Made by a program: the position numbers and the translations under genes. A DNA stretch of 64,000 nucleotides from Acidobacteriota bacterium (GTDB lineage Bacteria; Acidobacteriota; Holophagae; Acanthopleuribacterales; Acanthopleuribacteraceae): NCBI GenBank assembly GCA_002747255.1, contig PDUC01000033.1, positions 1 through 64,000 on the forward strand. The letters are read 5' to 3'. This document shows, piece by piece, positions 35,635 to 44,703 of this stretch; positions within the stretch are counted from its first letter, which is position 1; every line of letters begins with the position of its first letter. The notes under the pieces are model-generated. The model was given only the letters and a program-made list of their open reading frames with translations, did not search any database and was not told where the DNA came from.

Positions 35635-35782
35635 AAGGCATGAAGATAAACTATTGAATTGCAAACCGTCAAGGTTCTTTTTCGTAAACACAGGCTTGCA
35701 CCCACTGGGTGTGAACGAATCGATGCAGGATTGCAACTTCAGGAAACAACCTTTTGGCTGCCGCAATCACCGGGTTTTGGTA

Positions 35783-35811
35783 TTGACAATTAACGGGAAT
35801 CCAGACACAAT
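35783..35811 (+). promoter_or_regulatory. sigma70-type promoter for the lipoprotein-barrel operon
   Basis: A perfect TTGACA at 35783-35788 and CACAAT at 35806-35811 with a 17-nt spacer, about 30 nt before the start codon at 35842. It lies in the divergent region shared with dprA. Confidence 0.5.
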
Positions 35812-35841
35812 ATTTTTTGATACTGCAAACAGCGAGGACAT

Positions 35842-36312
35842 ATGAAAAAGGCGTTCTTAGTTACGGCAACTCTTTTATTTTGTTTTGTATTGCAAAATTG
35901 CGATAAAAAGGAAAACTACGAACCGGAATTCGATAGAGAATTAATTGGTGAAGAAATTGAGTTTGGAAGGAAGGCAGCCAGATACGAATTATGGAATGAG
36001 GCCATATTCCGTTGGGAAAAGGTGGTCAAGGCCGAAGGTGAAAATGTCAAGGCTTTGAACAACCTGGCTGTCGCTTACGAAGCCATAGGTGATTTTGAAA
36101 GCGCGCGTCAATACTACGAAAAAGCGCTCGACTACGACGAAGATGTCACCGCCTTGAGGAATAACTACAAGCGTTTCCTGCATTTTTACAAAAAGCACAT
36201 GAGGAATCAGGAAAGGCTGGAGAAAGCGAAAGAACCCTCCGCAAAAGCAGAGGAAAGCGAGCTGAAAGCAGCTCCATTAAAAGAGGAGGGCGACCATGAA
36301 AAAGAAAAATAG
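35842..36312 (+). CDS. TPR-repeat lipoprotein
   Basis: A 156-aa protein with a lipoprotein signal (CFVLQNC, lipid Cys at about residue 20). Two TPR-like units follow (AARYELWNEAIFRWEKVVKAEGENVKALNNLAVAYEAIGDFESARQYYEKAL). The tail is charged and Lys/Glu-rich. It overlaps the next lipoprotein gene by 17 nt, and both precede the peptidase-barrel gene. A small periplasmic scaffold for that protein would fit, by context only. Confidence 0.8.
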   Translation: MKKAFLVTATLLFCFVLQNCDKKENYEPEFDRELIGEEIEFGRKAARYELWNEAIFRWEKVVKAEGENVKALNNLAVAYEAIGDFESARQYYEKALDYDEDVTALRNNYKRFLHFYKKHMRNQERLEKAKEPSAKAEESELKAAPLKEEGDHEKEK

Positions 36313-36991
36313 AGCCATCCTGTTTTCGGTTTTCCTGATTCTGGTTGCGTTTACATGGGCTTGCGGGTCGCACTCCGTCAAAAACAAGGTTCAGGTGGAA
36401 CTTCCGCTTCCGCCCAAGCTGGATGTGGGTCAATACAAATACCTGGTGATGCCCGGCTTTTATAAAGTTCCCGGTGAAGATGTCGCTCAGGGTGTCAGGG
36501 TAGGCAGAGAAGCGGTCAATTTCTTCCGCAGAGAGATAATGAAAAACGGCAATATTGAATGGGTCGATGTTGAACCGGTCGATTTCTCTGAAATAGATCC
36601 TGAAACATTTTTTGTTGAAAAGCAGCCCTTTTTTGAAAAGCCCGATTTTAAAAACGCCAAAGAAACCATTGCGCTTTGTGGAACGGTCAAATACCAGGTT
36701 TTCGATCGAAGCGGTTTTCAAACCTTTGCCGATGTGGATCGTTACGGTCGGATGTACAACAAAACCATCTTTGTTGAAAAGACAGGCTACCAACTCAATA
36801 TGATGTTTTACATCTATGATTTAGAGACCGGTAAACTCATTCATCGAGAGTCCATGCAGGACGAGCTCGACCTGAATGGTCCTGCGGCAGATAACCGCCT
36901 GGCCTTTTACGAATTGGCTCAACGCATGGCCAACAGGGTAATCAGTCTGTTTACAGACACCCAGGTTAAAGCCGAAAGAACACTGTTATAA
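36296..36991 (+). CDS. lipoprotein of unknown function
   Basis: A 231-aa protein with a lipoprotein signal peptide (LILVAFTWAC, lipid Cys near 23). The mature part has an alpha/beta pattern: YKYLVMPGFYKVPGE, VGREAVNFFRREIMKNG, TIALCGTVKYQVFDRSG, YQLNMMFYIYDLETGKLIHRES and a final amphipathic helix. This general layout resembles CsgG/LptE-like or GNA1162-type outer-membrane lipoproteins that act in assembly, but I cannot assign a family. GGAGGG precedes the ATG inside the previous gene. Confidence 0.7.
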   Translation: MKKKNRAILFSVFLILVAFTWACGSHSVKNKVQVELPLPPKLDVGQYKYLVMPGFYKVPGEDVAQGVRVGREAVNFFRREIMKNGNIEWVDVEPVDFSEIDPETFFVEKQPFFEKPDFKNAKETIALCGTVKYQVFDRSGFQTFADVDRYGRMYNKTIFVEKTGYQLNMMFYIYDLETGKLIHRESMQDELDLNGPAADNRLAFYELAQRMANRVISLFTDTQVKAERTLL

Positions 36992-37000
36992 GGAGCTGAA

Positions 37001-39847
37001 ATGAAAATGAAATGGGTTTGCATATGTATATTTTTGTCTTTTGCCTCTTTGGTCATAGGCGCAGGAAAAAACAAGATTTCCTATGAAAAACTTGACTGGA
37101 TGCGCTACGAGTCCCGGCATTTCTATTTCTTTTACTACAAGGAAGAAGCTCATCTCATAGAAAATGTGGCTCAACTTGCAGAGACCAGCTATCAAACACT
37201 TGCTGAAAAATTGCAGCATGATATCACCTTCAAAATTCCCTTCATCGTCTATAAAACCCATGAAGAGTTTGAAATGACACACACTTTTCCGGGCTTTGTT
37301 CCCAGAGGTGTCGGCGCCTTTGCGGATCCGTTTCAAAGCAGAATGGTGATTCCCATTGACCTCTCTGAAGAAAAATTGCACGCACTGATTCAACACGAAC
37401 TAACTCACATTTTCCAATACGATATGCTCTACAACAATCGGATCAGCACCATTATCAGAGCTCAGGCACCGACATGGTTTACCGAAGGCATGGCTTCCTA
37501 TTTTGGGGACGATGAAACGACCATGGATCACATGGTTCTGAGGGATGCCGGTATTAACAGCGACTTCAGAAGCCTGCAGCAGGTGACCCGTATGTCCTTC
37601 CTGGCCTATCGCATTGGACATGCTGTTTTCGATTTTATGGAAGAGGAATGGGGCATGGAGGGAATTCGCAATTTCCTTTGGCAGTATCGCAAGAACATCA
37701 CAGGCAAGATCGATGTGGCCATTCGGAAGGCTTTTGAACTTGAACCTGAAGAATTCGATCGAAAATTCAGAAAATACCTCAGAAAAAAGTACCTCGATCT
37801 TCTGCCCAAAAAGGAAGAACCCGATGATCATGCCGATGAAATAAGAACCAAGAAGGTTTTTACGACCCTTTCTCCGGAGCTTTCACCCAGCGGCGATTTA
37901 TTTGCGGCCATTGTACCCATTAAGAACGAACTGGATCTGGTACTGATTTCAACCAAGGATGGCCGGATTTTTTCAAATCTCACCAAGGGTTACTCCAATG
38001 ATTACACTGAAATTCTGGTTGGAGCCTTTGATGGAACCAACGACTTGACTTGGAGCTCGGATGGCAATGAAATTGCCTTTGCCGTGCGTCAGGAGGGAAC
38101 TTCCCACTTGTTGGTAGTCAATGTTTTAACCGGGAAAATAGTGGCTGATATCCATATTGACGGCATTAGAGACATGAAATCGCCGTGTTTTTCAAAAGAC
38201 GGAAGCAAGGTCTACTTTTCAGGGAACAAAGACGGCTTTTTTGATATCTTTGTCTACAGCAGGGAAACTCAGCTCACAGCAAACCTCACCAACGATAAGC
38301 ATCTCGATAAAAACCCCAGAGTGTCACCCGATGGCGCGGAAGTTCTCTATTCATCCAACCGAAACGGTTTTTTCAAAATATACACCCTCAACCTGAAGAA
38401 CAGCGAGAAAACCCAGTTGACCACCGGGCTGGGCAACGACATTCAAGCCAGTTACAGTGTTGACATGAAGTCGGTTTACTTCTCGTCCGATCGCTTTGAT
38501 GATATCTACAATATTTATTCACTGAACCTGGAAGATGGCTCGATGAAGCAGTATACGAATGTTCTTACGGGTGCCTTTGCGCCACAGGAACGGGTTACCT
38601 TCGATCATCGCGAGTCAGAGGAACGCAAGCAGCTTATTTTCACTTCCTATTACGAGGGTCGCTATCGCATCTACCGCATGATGAATCCGGATGAACGCGG
38701 CATAGAGTATCAGGTTAAGAGCGATAATTACAGTGTCTATCGCGCAAAGCCGGAAAAATTGCTGTTTAAAATGGATCCGGGCTTTAAAAATGAATACCAG
38801 GCCAAGAAGCACTTCATGGTGAGCAATGTGGGTCTGACGGCCGGTGTTACCGACGATGGCCGCTTCCTTTCTTCCGGCAATATATCCTTCAGCGATGTTC
38901 TGGGAATTCACAACTTACAAGTTATTCTCGACAGTATTTCCAGTTACGACAGCTATTATCTCACCTATCTCAACAAGAAGAACCGCTGGCAATGGGGCGC
39001 GTCAGCCAGTTTCTACCAGTACTTTTTAGTGGATTTTTACTACATACCGGGAACGAGATTTGAAAGGGTATACAAGAACGCCAGTGCGACGGCATTCGCT
39101 CGATACCCTTTTACGACTTTTACGAGAGTCGATCTGGGCATCGGCTTCAGAGATCAGGATTTTTATACCCTGCAGTTTTCAGAGCAAGGCTCGCCATACT
39201 ATCGGGAGGTGGATCAGTCGAAACCCTTCCTTTACGCGGCTTATTCCCTTGATACCGTTCGCTATGCCTACTTCGGGCCCATTCAAGGTATGGGACTGGA
39301 CCTTGTTGGAGAATACATGCAGGACACCATGGAATCCGGGCACCTCAGTTTCAGAGCCTACAAGGAAATGACCCGCCGGTCATTGCTGGCTTTCAGGCTG
39401 TATGCAGATGTCAGCAATGGAGATATACCCGACCTCTTTTCGCTGGGTGGAAGTAACAGATTGAGAGGGGACTTCTACTACAATCAGTTCACCGGTACCC
39501 GGAGAGTACTGGCTACGACCGAGATCCGCTTTCCCATTATCGATGTACTGCATCTTCCATTTGGCTTGATTCTCAATAACGTCCGGGCGGCTCTCTACGT
39601 GGAAGCGGGCGGCACCTGGTTCCAGGGCGATGACTTTAATTTTGAGTTTGAAGGAGATACTTACAACCCGGATGATTTCGATGTCAAGGCTTATGTGCAG
39701 TACCCGTACTTGATGGGAACCTACGGTCTGGATGTCAGTCTCAATCTGGCGGGAATGGAATTGCATTGGGCCTGGTCCAAACGCACCAACTTCCGCGAGT
39801 TTCCCACCGGAAGCCGCTTGAGTTTCTGGATTGGCAGGAAATTCTAA
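37001..39847 (+). CDS. peptidase MA-like / TolB-type propeller / outer-membrane barrel protein
   Basis: A 948-aa protein with three parts. After a signal peptide (ending near LVIGA), residues ~30-270 form a gluzincin metallopeptidase domain: HELTH (132-136) and the third ligand in WFTEGMASYFG (Glu162). Residues ~285-560 carry PD40/TolB-type propeller repeats such as WSSDGNEIAFAVR, FSKDGSKVYFSGNKDG and VSPDGAEVLYSSNRNG. The last ~320 residues look like a surface-antigen (BamA/Omp85-like) barrel, with LGGSNRLRGDFYYN resembling the Omp85 RGF motif region, ending in an aromatic residue (RKF). The catalytic residues appear intact. AGGAG at 36991-36995 sets the start. It closes an operon with two lipoproteins. 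Confidence 0.85.
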   Translation: MKMKWVCICIFLSFASLVIGAGKNKISYEKLDWMRYESRHFYFFYYKEEAHLIENVAQLAETSYQTLAEKLQHDITFKIPFIVYKTHEEFEMTHTFPGFVPRGVGAFADPFQSRMVIPIDLSEEKLHALIQHELTHIFQYDMLYNNRISTIIRAQAPTWFTEGMASYFGDDETTMDHMVLRDAGINSDFRSLQQVTRMSFLAYRIGHAVFDFMEEEWGMEGIRNFLWQYRKNITGKIDVAIRKAFELEPEEFDRKFRKYLRKKYLDLLPKKEEPDDHADEIRTKKVFTTLSPELSPSGDLFAAIVPIKNELDLVLISTKDGRIFSNLTKGYSNDYTEILVGAFDGTNDLTWSSDGNEIAFAVRQEGTSHLLVVNVLTGKIVADIHIDGIRDMKSPCFSKDGSKVYFSGNKDGFFDIFVYSRETQLTANLTNDKHLDKNPRVSPDGAEVLYSSNRNGFFKIYTLNLKNSEKTQLTTGLGNDIQASYSVDMKSVYFSSDRFDDIYNIYSLNLEDGSMKQYTNVLTGAFAPQERVTFDHRESEERKQLIFTSYYEGRYRIYRMMNPDERGIEYQVKSDNYSVYRAKPEKLLFKMDPGFKNEYQAKKHFMVSNVGLTAGVTDDGRFLSSGNISFSDVLGIHNLQVILDSISSYDSYYLTYLNKKNRWQWGASASFYQYFLVDFYYIPGTRFERVYKNASATAFARYPFTTFTRVDLGIGFRDQDFYTLQFSEQGSPYYREVDQSKPFLYAAYSLDTVRYAYFGPIQGMGLDLVGEYMQDTMESGHLSFRAYKEMTRRSLLAFRLYADVSNGDIPDLFSLGGSNRLRGDFYYNQFTGTRRVLATTEIRFPIIDVLHLPFGLILNNVRAALYVEAGGTWFQGDDFNFEFEGDTYNPDDFDVKAYVQYPYLMGTYGLDVSLNLAGMELHWAWSKRTNFREFPTGSRLSFWIGRKF

Positions 39848-39907
39848 CTGGACAAGCACCTGTTTTTTAGCCTGTCTTCGCATAGCTGAAAAATACAGTT
39901 GTCCAGT
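39847..39907. repeat. inverted repeat after the barrel gene
   Basis: ACTGGACAA (39847-39855) and TTGTCCAGT (39899-39907) are perfect 9-bp inverted copies 43 nt apart, starting on the stop codon. No T run follows. A 3' mRNA stem is possible. Confidence 0.4.
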
Positions 39908-40080
39908 GACCAGCTTTTTGCTGAAGAAATAGAATTTGAATCTGTTGTGTTGGTGTGATTTTAACGGAAGTGACTTTCATTTTCCTGTTCGTTATGGATA
40001 CGTTGAATCTCAAAGACAGCTTTCGTATCCTGAAAATAAGACCCATCCCAACCGATCAACTGTGAAGTAAAAAAAAAGTT

Positions 40081-40108
40081 TTGCACAACCGTTATTCCAA
40101 ACTATAAT
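40081..40108 (+). promoter_or_regulatory. sigma70-type promoter
   Basis: TTGCAC at 40081-40086 and a perfect TATAAT at 40103-40108 with a 16-nt spacer, 27 nt before the start codon at 40135. AGAGGTGA between them and the ATG is the ribosome site. Confidence 0.65.
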
Positions 40109-40134
40109 ATGAGGAGCAGAGAAGAGGTGAATTT

Positions 40135-40332
40135 ATGTTAGCTGTTTTATACGACATTGTTACATCGATTAATTTATCAGGTCCCTTACAGTGGGTGGCA
40201 CTGCTTGTTGTTATTTGCCTGTTATCGAGCCCCGGCGCCATGTTCACTATGGTTGGGCTGGGAGCAAAGGTCGGTTTTGCCCGTCACTTAATGGATAAAG
40301 CCAAGCATCCCCAAGGTGAAGCAACCAATTAA
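40135..40332 (+). CDS. small membrane protein
   Basis: A 65-aa protein with one long hydrophobic stretch at about 17-45 (PLQWVALLVVICLLSSPGAMFTMVGLG) and a short basic tail. It has its own promoter and a good ribosome site, and its end overlaps the HD-GYP-type gene by 17 nt, so it is very likely a real gene. Function unknown; a membrane partner for the downstream protein is possible. Confidence 0.65.
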   Translation: MLAVLYDIVTSINLSGPLQWVALLVVICLLSSPGAMFTMVGLGAKVGFARHLMDKAKHPQGEATN

Positions 40333-41320
40333 AGCCAGCTGGAAACCTTCCATTGATTTGGAGCGGTTCAACTTTTTAGTTGTTCAATTAGAGCAAAAAC
40401 TCCTGGCATTCCTCCACAGGGAATGTCCTCTTGAAGAACTGTATCATTTAGAAGCGTTACAGGAAATCTATCACCTGGTCGATGAAGACCCATGGCAGGC
40501 TTTTCTCTACGCGCGCATCAAGAATGCCCATGCCATGACACCTCGACATGGCATCAATGTCATGCTTACCGCCAGAGCATGGATTCGTCTCTTTCACAAG
40601 TTTGGCAGTAAGATCGATGATTTTTCTTTCTCTGCGTTGGTTCACGATGCGGGTCACTGGTATTCAGGTAACCTGGTGTATGTCATGAACCGCTATACAT
40701 TCGAGCAGGCGGATCAATTGCCCGGCCACTGTCTGGAACTCCAGTGGGGTGAAGGAATTCTGACAGATGAAATGAAGGGCTGGATCAGGGATCACCATGA
40801 GAATCAGGATGGCTCGGGTTATCCCAATCGTCTTGTGAGCCCATCGCTTCCGGCACAGATTTTAAGGATTGCGGATTGTTTTGAAGGGTTGACGACCAAG
40901 CGGCATTTCAGGCCGGCTCACTCATACGCTAAAGCGTTGGCTCTGATGATTCGATGGACTCCCTATAAGTTCAATCCGGGTCTGATGAAGAGTTTTCGGG
41001 AATTTCTCGGTACCTATCCTCCCGGTACCACACTTATTCTCAAATCCAACGAAATAGCCATTGTCCTACCGCCCGCGCCAGGAGAGAAAGATTTCAATCA
41101 ACTGATCATAACCAACAAGCAGGGAGATTTCAGGGAAGGCTTAGTTGAGCCGCTTGTAATTGAAGATATAAAAAGTGAAACCGTACCTTACTTTCAGCCG
41201 CGTTTAGAAGAAAAGTGGAAACCCATAAGACCTGACCTGATGGGGTTAAGGCGGAACTACCTGGAAGAAGACCTCGTATTGACAGAGGCTTCCCATAGAG
41301 ATGACTCTTCGGATAATTGA
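40316..41320 (+). CDS. HD-GYP-type phosphohydrolase domain protein with altered HDxGK
   Basis: A 334-aa protein with a divergent HD-GYP domain (about 75-235). Seen: RHGINV (His78), the HD pair in ALVHDAGHW (His110, Asp111), PGHCLEL (His138), DHHENQDGSGYP (His160, His161 and GYP-type 165-170) and LRIADCFEGLTTKR. TYPPGTTLILKSNEIAIVL is the usual end of HD-GYP domains. The HDxGK lysine is His114. The metal ligands seem kept, so c-di-GMP or related hydrolysis is possible. The first ~70 residues are unassigned helices. The start GTG 40316 lies in the small membrane protein gene. Confidence 0.82.
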   Translation: MKQPIKASWKPSIDLERFNFLVVQLEQKLLAFLHRECPLEELYHLEALQEIYHLVDEDPWQAFLYARIKNAHAMTPRHGINVMLTARAWIRLFHKFGSKIDDFSFSALVHDAGHWYSGNLVYVMNRYTFEQADQLPGHCLELQWGEGILTDEMKGWIRDHHENQDGSGYPNRLVSPSLPAQILRIADCFEGLTTKRHFRPAHSYAKALALMIRWTPYKFNPGLMKSFREFLGTYPPGTTLILKSNEIAIVLPPAPGEKDFNQLIITNKQGDFREGLVEPLVIEDIKSETVPYFQPRLEEKWKPIRPDLMGLRRNYLEEDLVLTEASHRDDSSDN

Positions 41321-41323
41321 GCC

Positions 41324-41827
41324 TTACAACATGCGCAAAAGTTGAGTTATCACTTCTTCTATGCTTTCAGGGTTGAGTTTCTTGTGATGGGACGTAAGGA
41401 TCTGCCGGCCAACTAAATTCATTCCCATTGCGGACAACTGGAGTCTCATGCCGTTGAGCACATAGACACCTCCACCGCCGCTGTGGGTGGCCAGTGCGGC
41501 TGGCTTCCCATTAAAACATCGTCTCCAATCATCACTGTTGGTTACACTCAACCATGCAATGAAATTGGTCAGTACGGGTGGGATTCCCTGATTGTACTCG
41601 GGTGCCACGAAAATCATGGCATCAGCTTGCAGAACCTTTTTTGCCAAACCCTGAAGGCACGCCGGCTTTTCGCTGACATTGAATTTTGGTGTAAACAAAG
41701 GCAGATCGTGTTTTACTAAGTTGAGTATTTCATTTTGAATTTTTCTTGCGCGAAGGGCGTCGGAAAAGCACTCGGCGAGTTCGAGGTTTTTTTCGTTACT
41801 TGCAACTAAAATCAGGACTTTTGTCAT
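41324..41827 (-). CDS. NAD(P)H-dependent FMN reductase family flavoprotein
   Basis: A 167-aa flavodoxin-like protein. It opens with a beta-strand (VLILVASNEKN) and contains the family segment MIFVAPEYNQGIPPVLTNFIAWLS (about 72-95), which binds FMN, followed by KPAALATHSGGGG. Such proteins reduce quinones, chromate or azo compounds, or supply reduced FMN. The gene is convergent with the HD-GYP-type gene, with only 3 nt between their stops. AGAGGTAAATG precedes the start codon. Confidence 0.88.
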   Translation of the reverse strand: MTKVLILVASNEKNLELAECFSDALRARKIQNEILNLVKHDLPLFTPKFNVSEKPACLQGLAKKVLQADAMIFVAPEYNQGIPPVLTNFIAWLSVTNSDDWRRCFNGKPAALATHSGGGGVYVLNGMRLQLSAMGMNLVGRQILTSHHKKLNPESIEEVITQLLRML

Positions 41828-42023
41828 TCATTTACCTCTTTTTATACGCTAGTCTACAACAAGAACCGCTATTTGGCTAGATCGCTATTTTAGATCTTTG
41901 ATCATGGAAACCGGAATTTAAATGGGGATGTGGTGAGTGTACCCATTGTAAGCAGAGCACCGTTTTCATCGACTGTTTTGCTATACCAGTGCCTTGTATT
42001 TTGGTTTTCGCTTGATGGGAACT

Positions 42024-43124
42024 TCAATCGGGAGTCTCTTGGTTGGTTGACTCAGCTTCTTCCTTAAAAAGATCTTTTATCTGTTCTGCCAGCTTAACCA
42101 TGTGCATGCGCATAATCGCTGTTTTTCCGTGTTTGTCGCAGATGAAAAACATACAGTATTCCTTCTTGTGCATTAAGGCAATCACATAGTCGGCTGACTT
42201 AATCAGGCATTCTTCCGGAGGCTTCGAACCAATGGCTTTCATACTTTCGGCACTTGTTTTGCACATCCGCTGAATTGATTTCGTTAGGTTTTCAATATCC
42301 AGCGAGTCGTCAAGGCAGTGATGAGCAATAATCTCTCCATCTTCTTTCACAATTATAAAGCACTTGAAACCAATGGTTTGATCTGTATCAATTAGCAGTT
42401 TTTGAAGCTTACTCTGAAATAAATTTCCAGATTCGGTTGAAGTTTTTTTCTTGTTTTCCAGCATATCTTTCATTCGCATTGCTTCCATAATTAGATAACT
42501 GGCAGATTTGTCAATTACTGGAGTCATATCCTCGTTTAAGTTTTTGATTCTAATATCCCCATCAATCCAGCTGATTATTTCAAGAGCCGCTTTTTCTCCC
42601 GATAGTTGATCCAGGGTCGCATTGATAATTAAGCCGTCTTTGATGTAGAGCGAACCCGTTTTACCCTGCGAGTTAATTTCCAGGGTACAGCTCTTATGTT
42701 CAATGATCAGCAACTGCAGGAAAGCCGGAATGGTAATCCCCTTTAGATAGCCTCCGGACTTTTCAGTTAGTACATGTTTTATTTTGTGTACCAGAGTGCT
42801 TCTATCGATAGGTTTCTGAATGTATTGAAGGACGCCCTGACTCAGTATTTTTTCTTTGGTCGCGAGGCTGGGAACTGCAGTTGATACGATAATGGGGATA
42901 TCTGGCTGATTCTTCCTCATCCAGGTGATGAGCTCAGATCCATTCATTTCCGGCATGTGTAAATCGGTAATGGTTAGGGCAATGTTGTTTTCACACAAAA
43001 CCTGAACCGCATGCTTCCCATTGTCAGCTTCAAAGAGTTGAACCTTGTCGAGGGCGGAAAGAATGACATCTTTTAAAAAGAGTCGTTGGTTGGTATCGTC
43101 TTCAACTATTAAAATCTTTTGCAT
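42024..43124 (-). CDS. response regulator with DUF4388 (PATAN) and roadblock-like domain
   Basis: A 366-aa protein. REC domain (about 1-118): acidic pair VEDD (8-10), phospho-acceptor ITDLHMPEMNG (Asp54), and IQKP lysine near 104. Residues ~124-225 are a DUF4388/PATAN domain (GYLKGITIPAFLQLLIIEHKSCTLEI ... GSLYIKDGLIINATLDQLSGEKAALEIISW). The C-terminal ~110 residues (FKCFIIVKEDGEIIAHH ... MCKTSAES) look like a roadblock/LC7-type module. There is no DNA-binding domain, so output is probably by protein contact, for example in motility or polarity. No kinase is adjacent. Confidence 0.85.
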   Translation of the reverse strand: MQKILIVEDDTNQRLFLKDVILSALDKVQLFEADNGKHAVQVLCENNIALTITDLHMPEMNGSELITWMRKNQPDIPIIVSTAVPSLATKEKILSQGVLQYIQKPIDRSTLVHKIKHVLTEKSGGYLKGITIPAFLQLLIIEHKSCTLEINSQGKTGSLYIKDGLIINATLDQLSGEKAALEIISWIDGDIRIKNLNEDMTPVIDKSASYLIMEAMRMKDMLENKKKTSTESGNLFQSKLQKLLIDTDQTIGFKCFIIVKEDGEIIAHHCLDDSLDIENLTKSIQRMCKTSAESMKAIGSKPPEECLIKSADYVIALMHKKEYCMFFICDKHGKTAIMRMHMVKLAEQIKDLFKEEAESTNQETPD

Positions 43125-43440
43125 TTCAACATCACTTCACGATATACGATTCGTGACTATTACGTTTCAGTTACATTTGTACTTTAATATATTGTGTCCT
43201 GCCAGCATCAGATTCCCTACTGACATTCGAAATTATATGAATATTGGGTTTGCTAAGCAACTAATTTTTGTATTTTTACGGCTGATCTTTGTTGAAAATA
43301 GCATATTAATACAACAGATTGTAAAAAGCAATTCAAATTCCTGCGGCTGTCCAGCACACGCTGCGTGCATCTATTAAAGTGTTGTGGTATGATCTCAGGC
43401 ATGTTGCTTCGCAACTCAAATAACTGTCAGGCTAGTAAAA
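43125..43440. other. divergent intergenic region
   Basis: A 316-nt AT-rich region between the minus-strand REC gene and the plus-strand zinc-ribbon RDD gene. It should hold promoters for both; a TATGAT at 43388-43393 is a candidate -10 box for the plus strand but has no clear -35. No RNA gene was seen. Confidence 0.4.
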
Positions 43441-44031
43441 ATGGAACGTTTTGAATTATGTCACGAGTGTACAAAGTCCTTCAAAAAGAAAGATTTAATT
43501 TCGTATAAGGGAAAGTACATCTGTGTTGACTGTAAACCGGAGTTCTTTCAAAAGATAAGAGAAGGTATAGCGACACGGAACGCGGTTGAATATGCTGGCT
43601 TTTGGATCAGGGTTGCAGCCAAGCTGATCGATGGTGTTATTTTGGCGGTCATGGGTTTGCTGATTGTCATTCCGTTTTTCTTTTTCGCGACCACAGCCTT
43701 GAGGAACACGGGTGATCCCAATCCTGGAAATCCACAGTTCGTAATCGCCATCTTTGCGTACTATGCCATTACTTTAGCTTTACAGGCTTTGTACCCCACA
43801 TTCTTTGTGGGAAAGTACGCGGCAACACCTGGAAAAATGATGGTTGGAATTCAAGTTCTTCGTTCCGATGGCGGCCGGGTTTCCTATTTAAGAGCCTTTG
43901 CGCGGTTTTGGGCTGAGTTGCTTAGTGGAATGACACTCTACATTGGCTATATCATGGTTGGCTTTACCGATGAAAAAACCGGTCTACACGATCTAATTTG
44001 CGACACCAGGGTTGTATATAAAACAAATTAG
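43441..44031 (+). CDS. RDD family membrane protein with N-terminal zinc ribbon
   Basis: A 196-aa protein. The first ~35 residues form a zinc ribbon (CHEC at 7-10, CVDC at 28-31). The rest is an RDD domain: AGFWIRVAAKLIDGVILAVMGLLIVI with the Arg-Asp-type motif, further membrane segments, then GKYAATPGKMMVGIQVLRSDGGRVSYLRAFAR and HDLICDTRVV. RDD proteins are small envelope proteins of unclear role. It lies 66 nt before the next zinc-ribbon gene and a second RDD gene closes the run at 52931, so it is probably part of the same system. Confidence 0.88.
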   Translation: MERFELCHECTKSFKKKDLISYKGKYICVDCKPEFFQKIREGIATRNAVEYAGFWIRVAAKLIDGVILAVMGLLIVIPFFFFATTALRNTGDPNPGNPQFVIAIFAYYAITLALQALYPTFFVGKYAATPGKMMVGIQVLRSDGGRVSYLRAFARFWAELLSGMTLYIGYIMVGFTDEKTGLHDLICDTRVVYKTN

Positions 44032-44097
44032 GGGATCGGTTTTTCAATGATTGTATGGTCAAGACTATTTGTTAGTGAATTGGGCAGGTAAGGGAAA

Positions 44098-44703
44098 GTG
44101 ATTGTTGAGAGCGGTCTGTCGTGTGGTTTTTGCAAGAAAACACTGCCGCCCGTGGATTCCGAGGGCAATCGTGAAATACAGTCATGTCCCCATTGTGGCA
44201 GCTTCTATCGAGTCGATGTTTTTCCCGCTTTTATTGGCAGTCCTGAAGAGGATGACGAACAAAGGGATCTAAGCCGGATCGATGATTCACACAAACAGGG
44301 TATGGGAAAGGCCAGTTGCTATTTTCATGTCAATAACCGCGCGGTCACACCGTGCAGTCACTGCGGAAGGTTTCTGTGCAGTTTGTGCAGGATTCCGGTA
44401 GGCAATGAGCTAATCTGTCCGAAATGTATCGGCGAAGGTGTCGATGGCTTGAATTCCAATAATTCCTGTATTCAGTACGACAGTATCGCGCTTTGGCTTG
44501 CTATCCTGCCCGTGTTGTTTTTTCTGTGGCCGGCACTCATCGGTGCGCCCGCGTCTCTTTTCATTACTGTGCGCTATTTCAACAAACCGTGTTCCTATCT
44601 TCCAAGAACCAAAGCCAGGTTCATTTTGGCAGCACTGCTGTCAGCCGTGGAGCTGACATTTATACTTTTGATTGTATTTGCTATTGTGGGGGGAATGGTT
44701 TAA
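44098..44703 (+). CDS. double zinc-ribbon / B-box-like membrane protein
   Basis: A 201-aa protein. An N-terminal zinc ribbon (CGFCKK...CPHCG, about 9-34) is followed by an acidic linker and a B-box-like zinc finger (CYFHVNNRAVTPCSHCGRFLCSLC...CPKC, about 74-111), then two membrane segments (about 130-152 and 175-199). Start GTG 44098 has GGTAAGGGAAAG upstream. Its stop overlaps the start of the next gene (TAATG). B-box-plus-membrane proteins occur in several Gram-negative phyla, without known function; a cytosolic protein-binding head on a membrane anchor is likely. Confidence 0.8.
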   Translation: MIVESGLSCGFCKKTLPPVDSEGNREIQSCPHCGSFYRVDVFPAFIGSPEEDDEQRDLSRIDDSHKQGMGKASCYFHVNNRAVTPCSHCGRFLCSLCRIPVGNELICPKCIGEGVDGLNSNNSCIQYDSIALWLAILPVLFFLWPALIGAPASLFITVRYFNKPCSYLPRTKARFILAALLSAVELTFILLIVFAIVGGMV

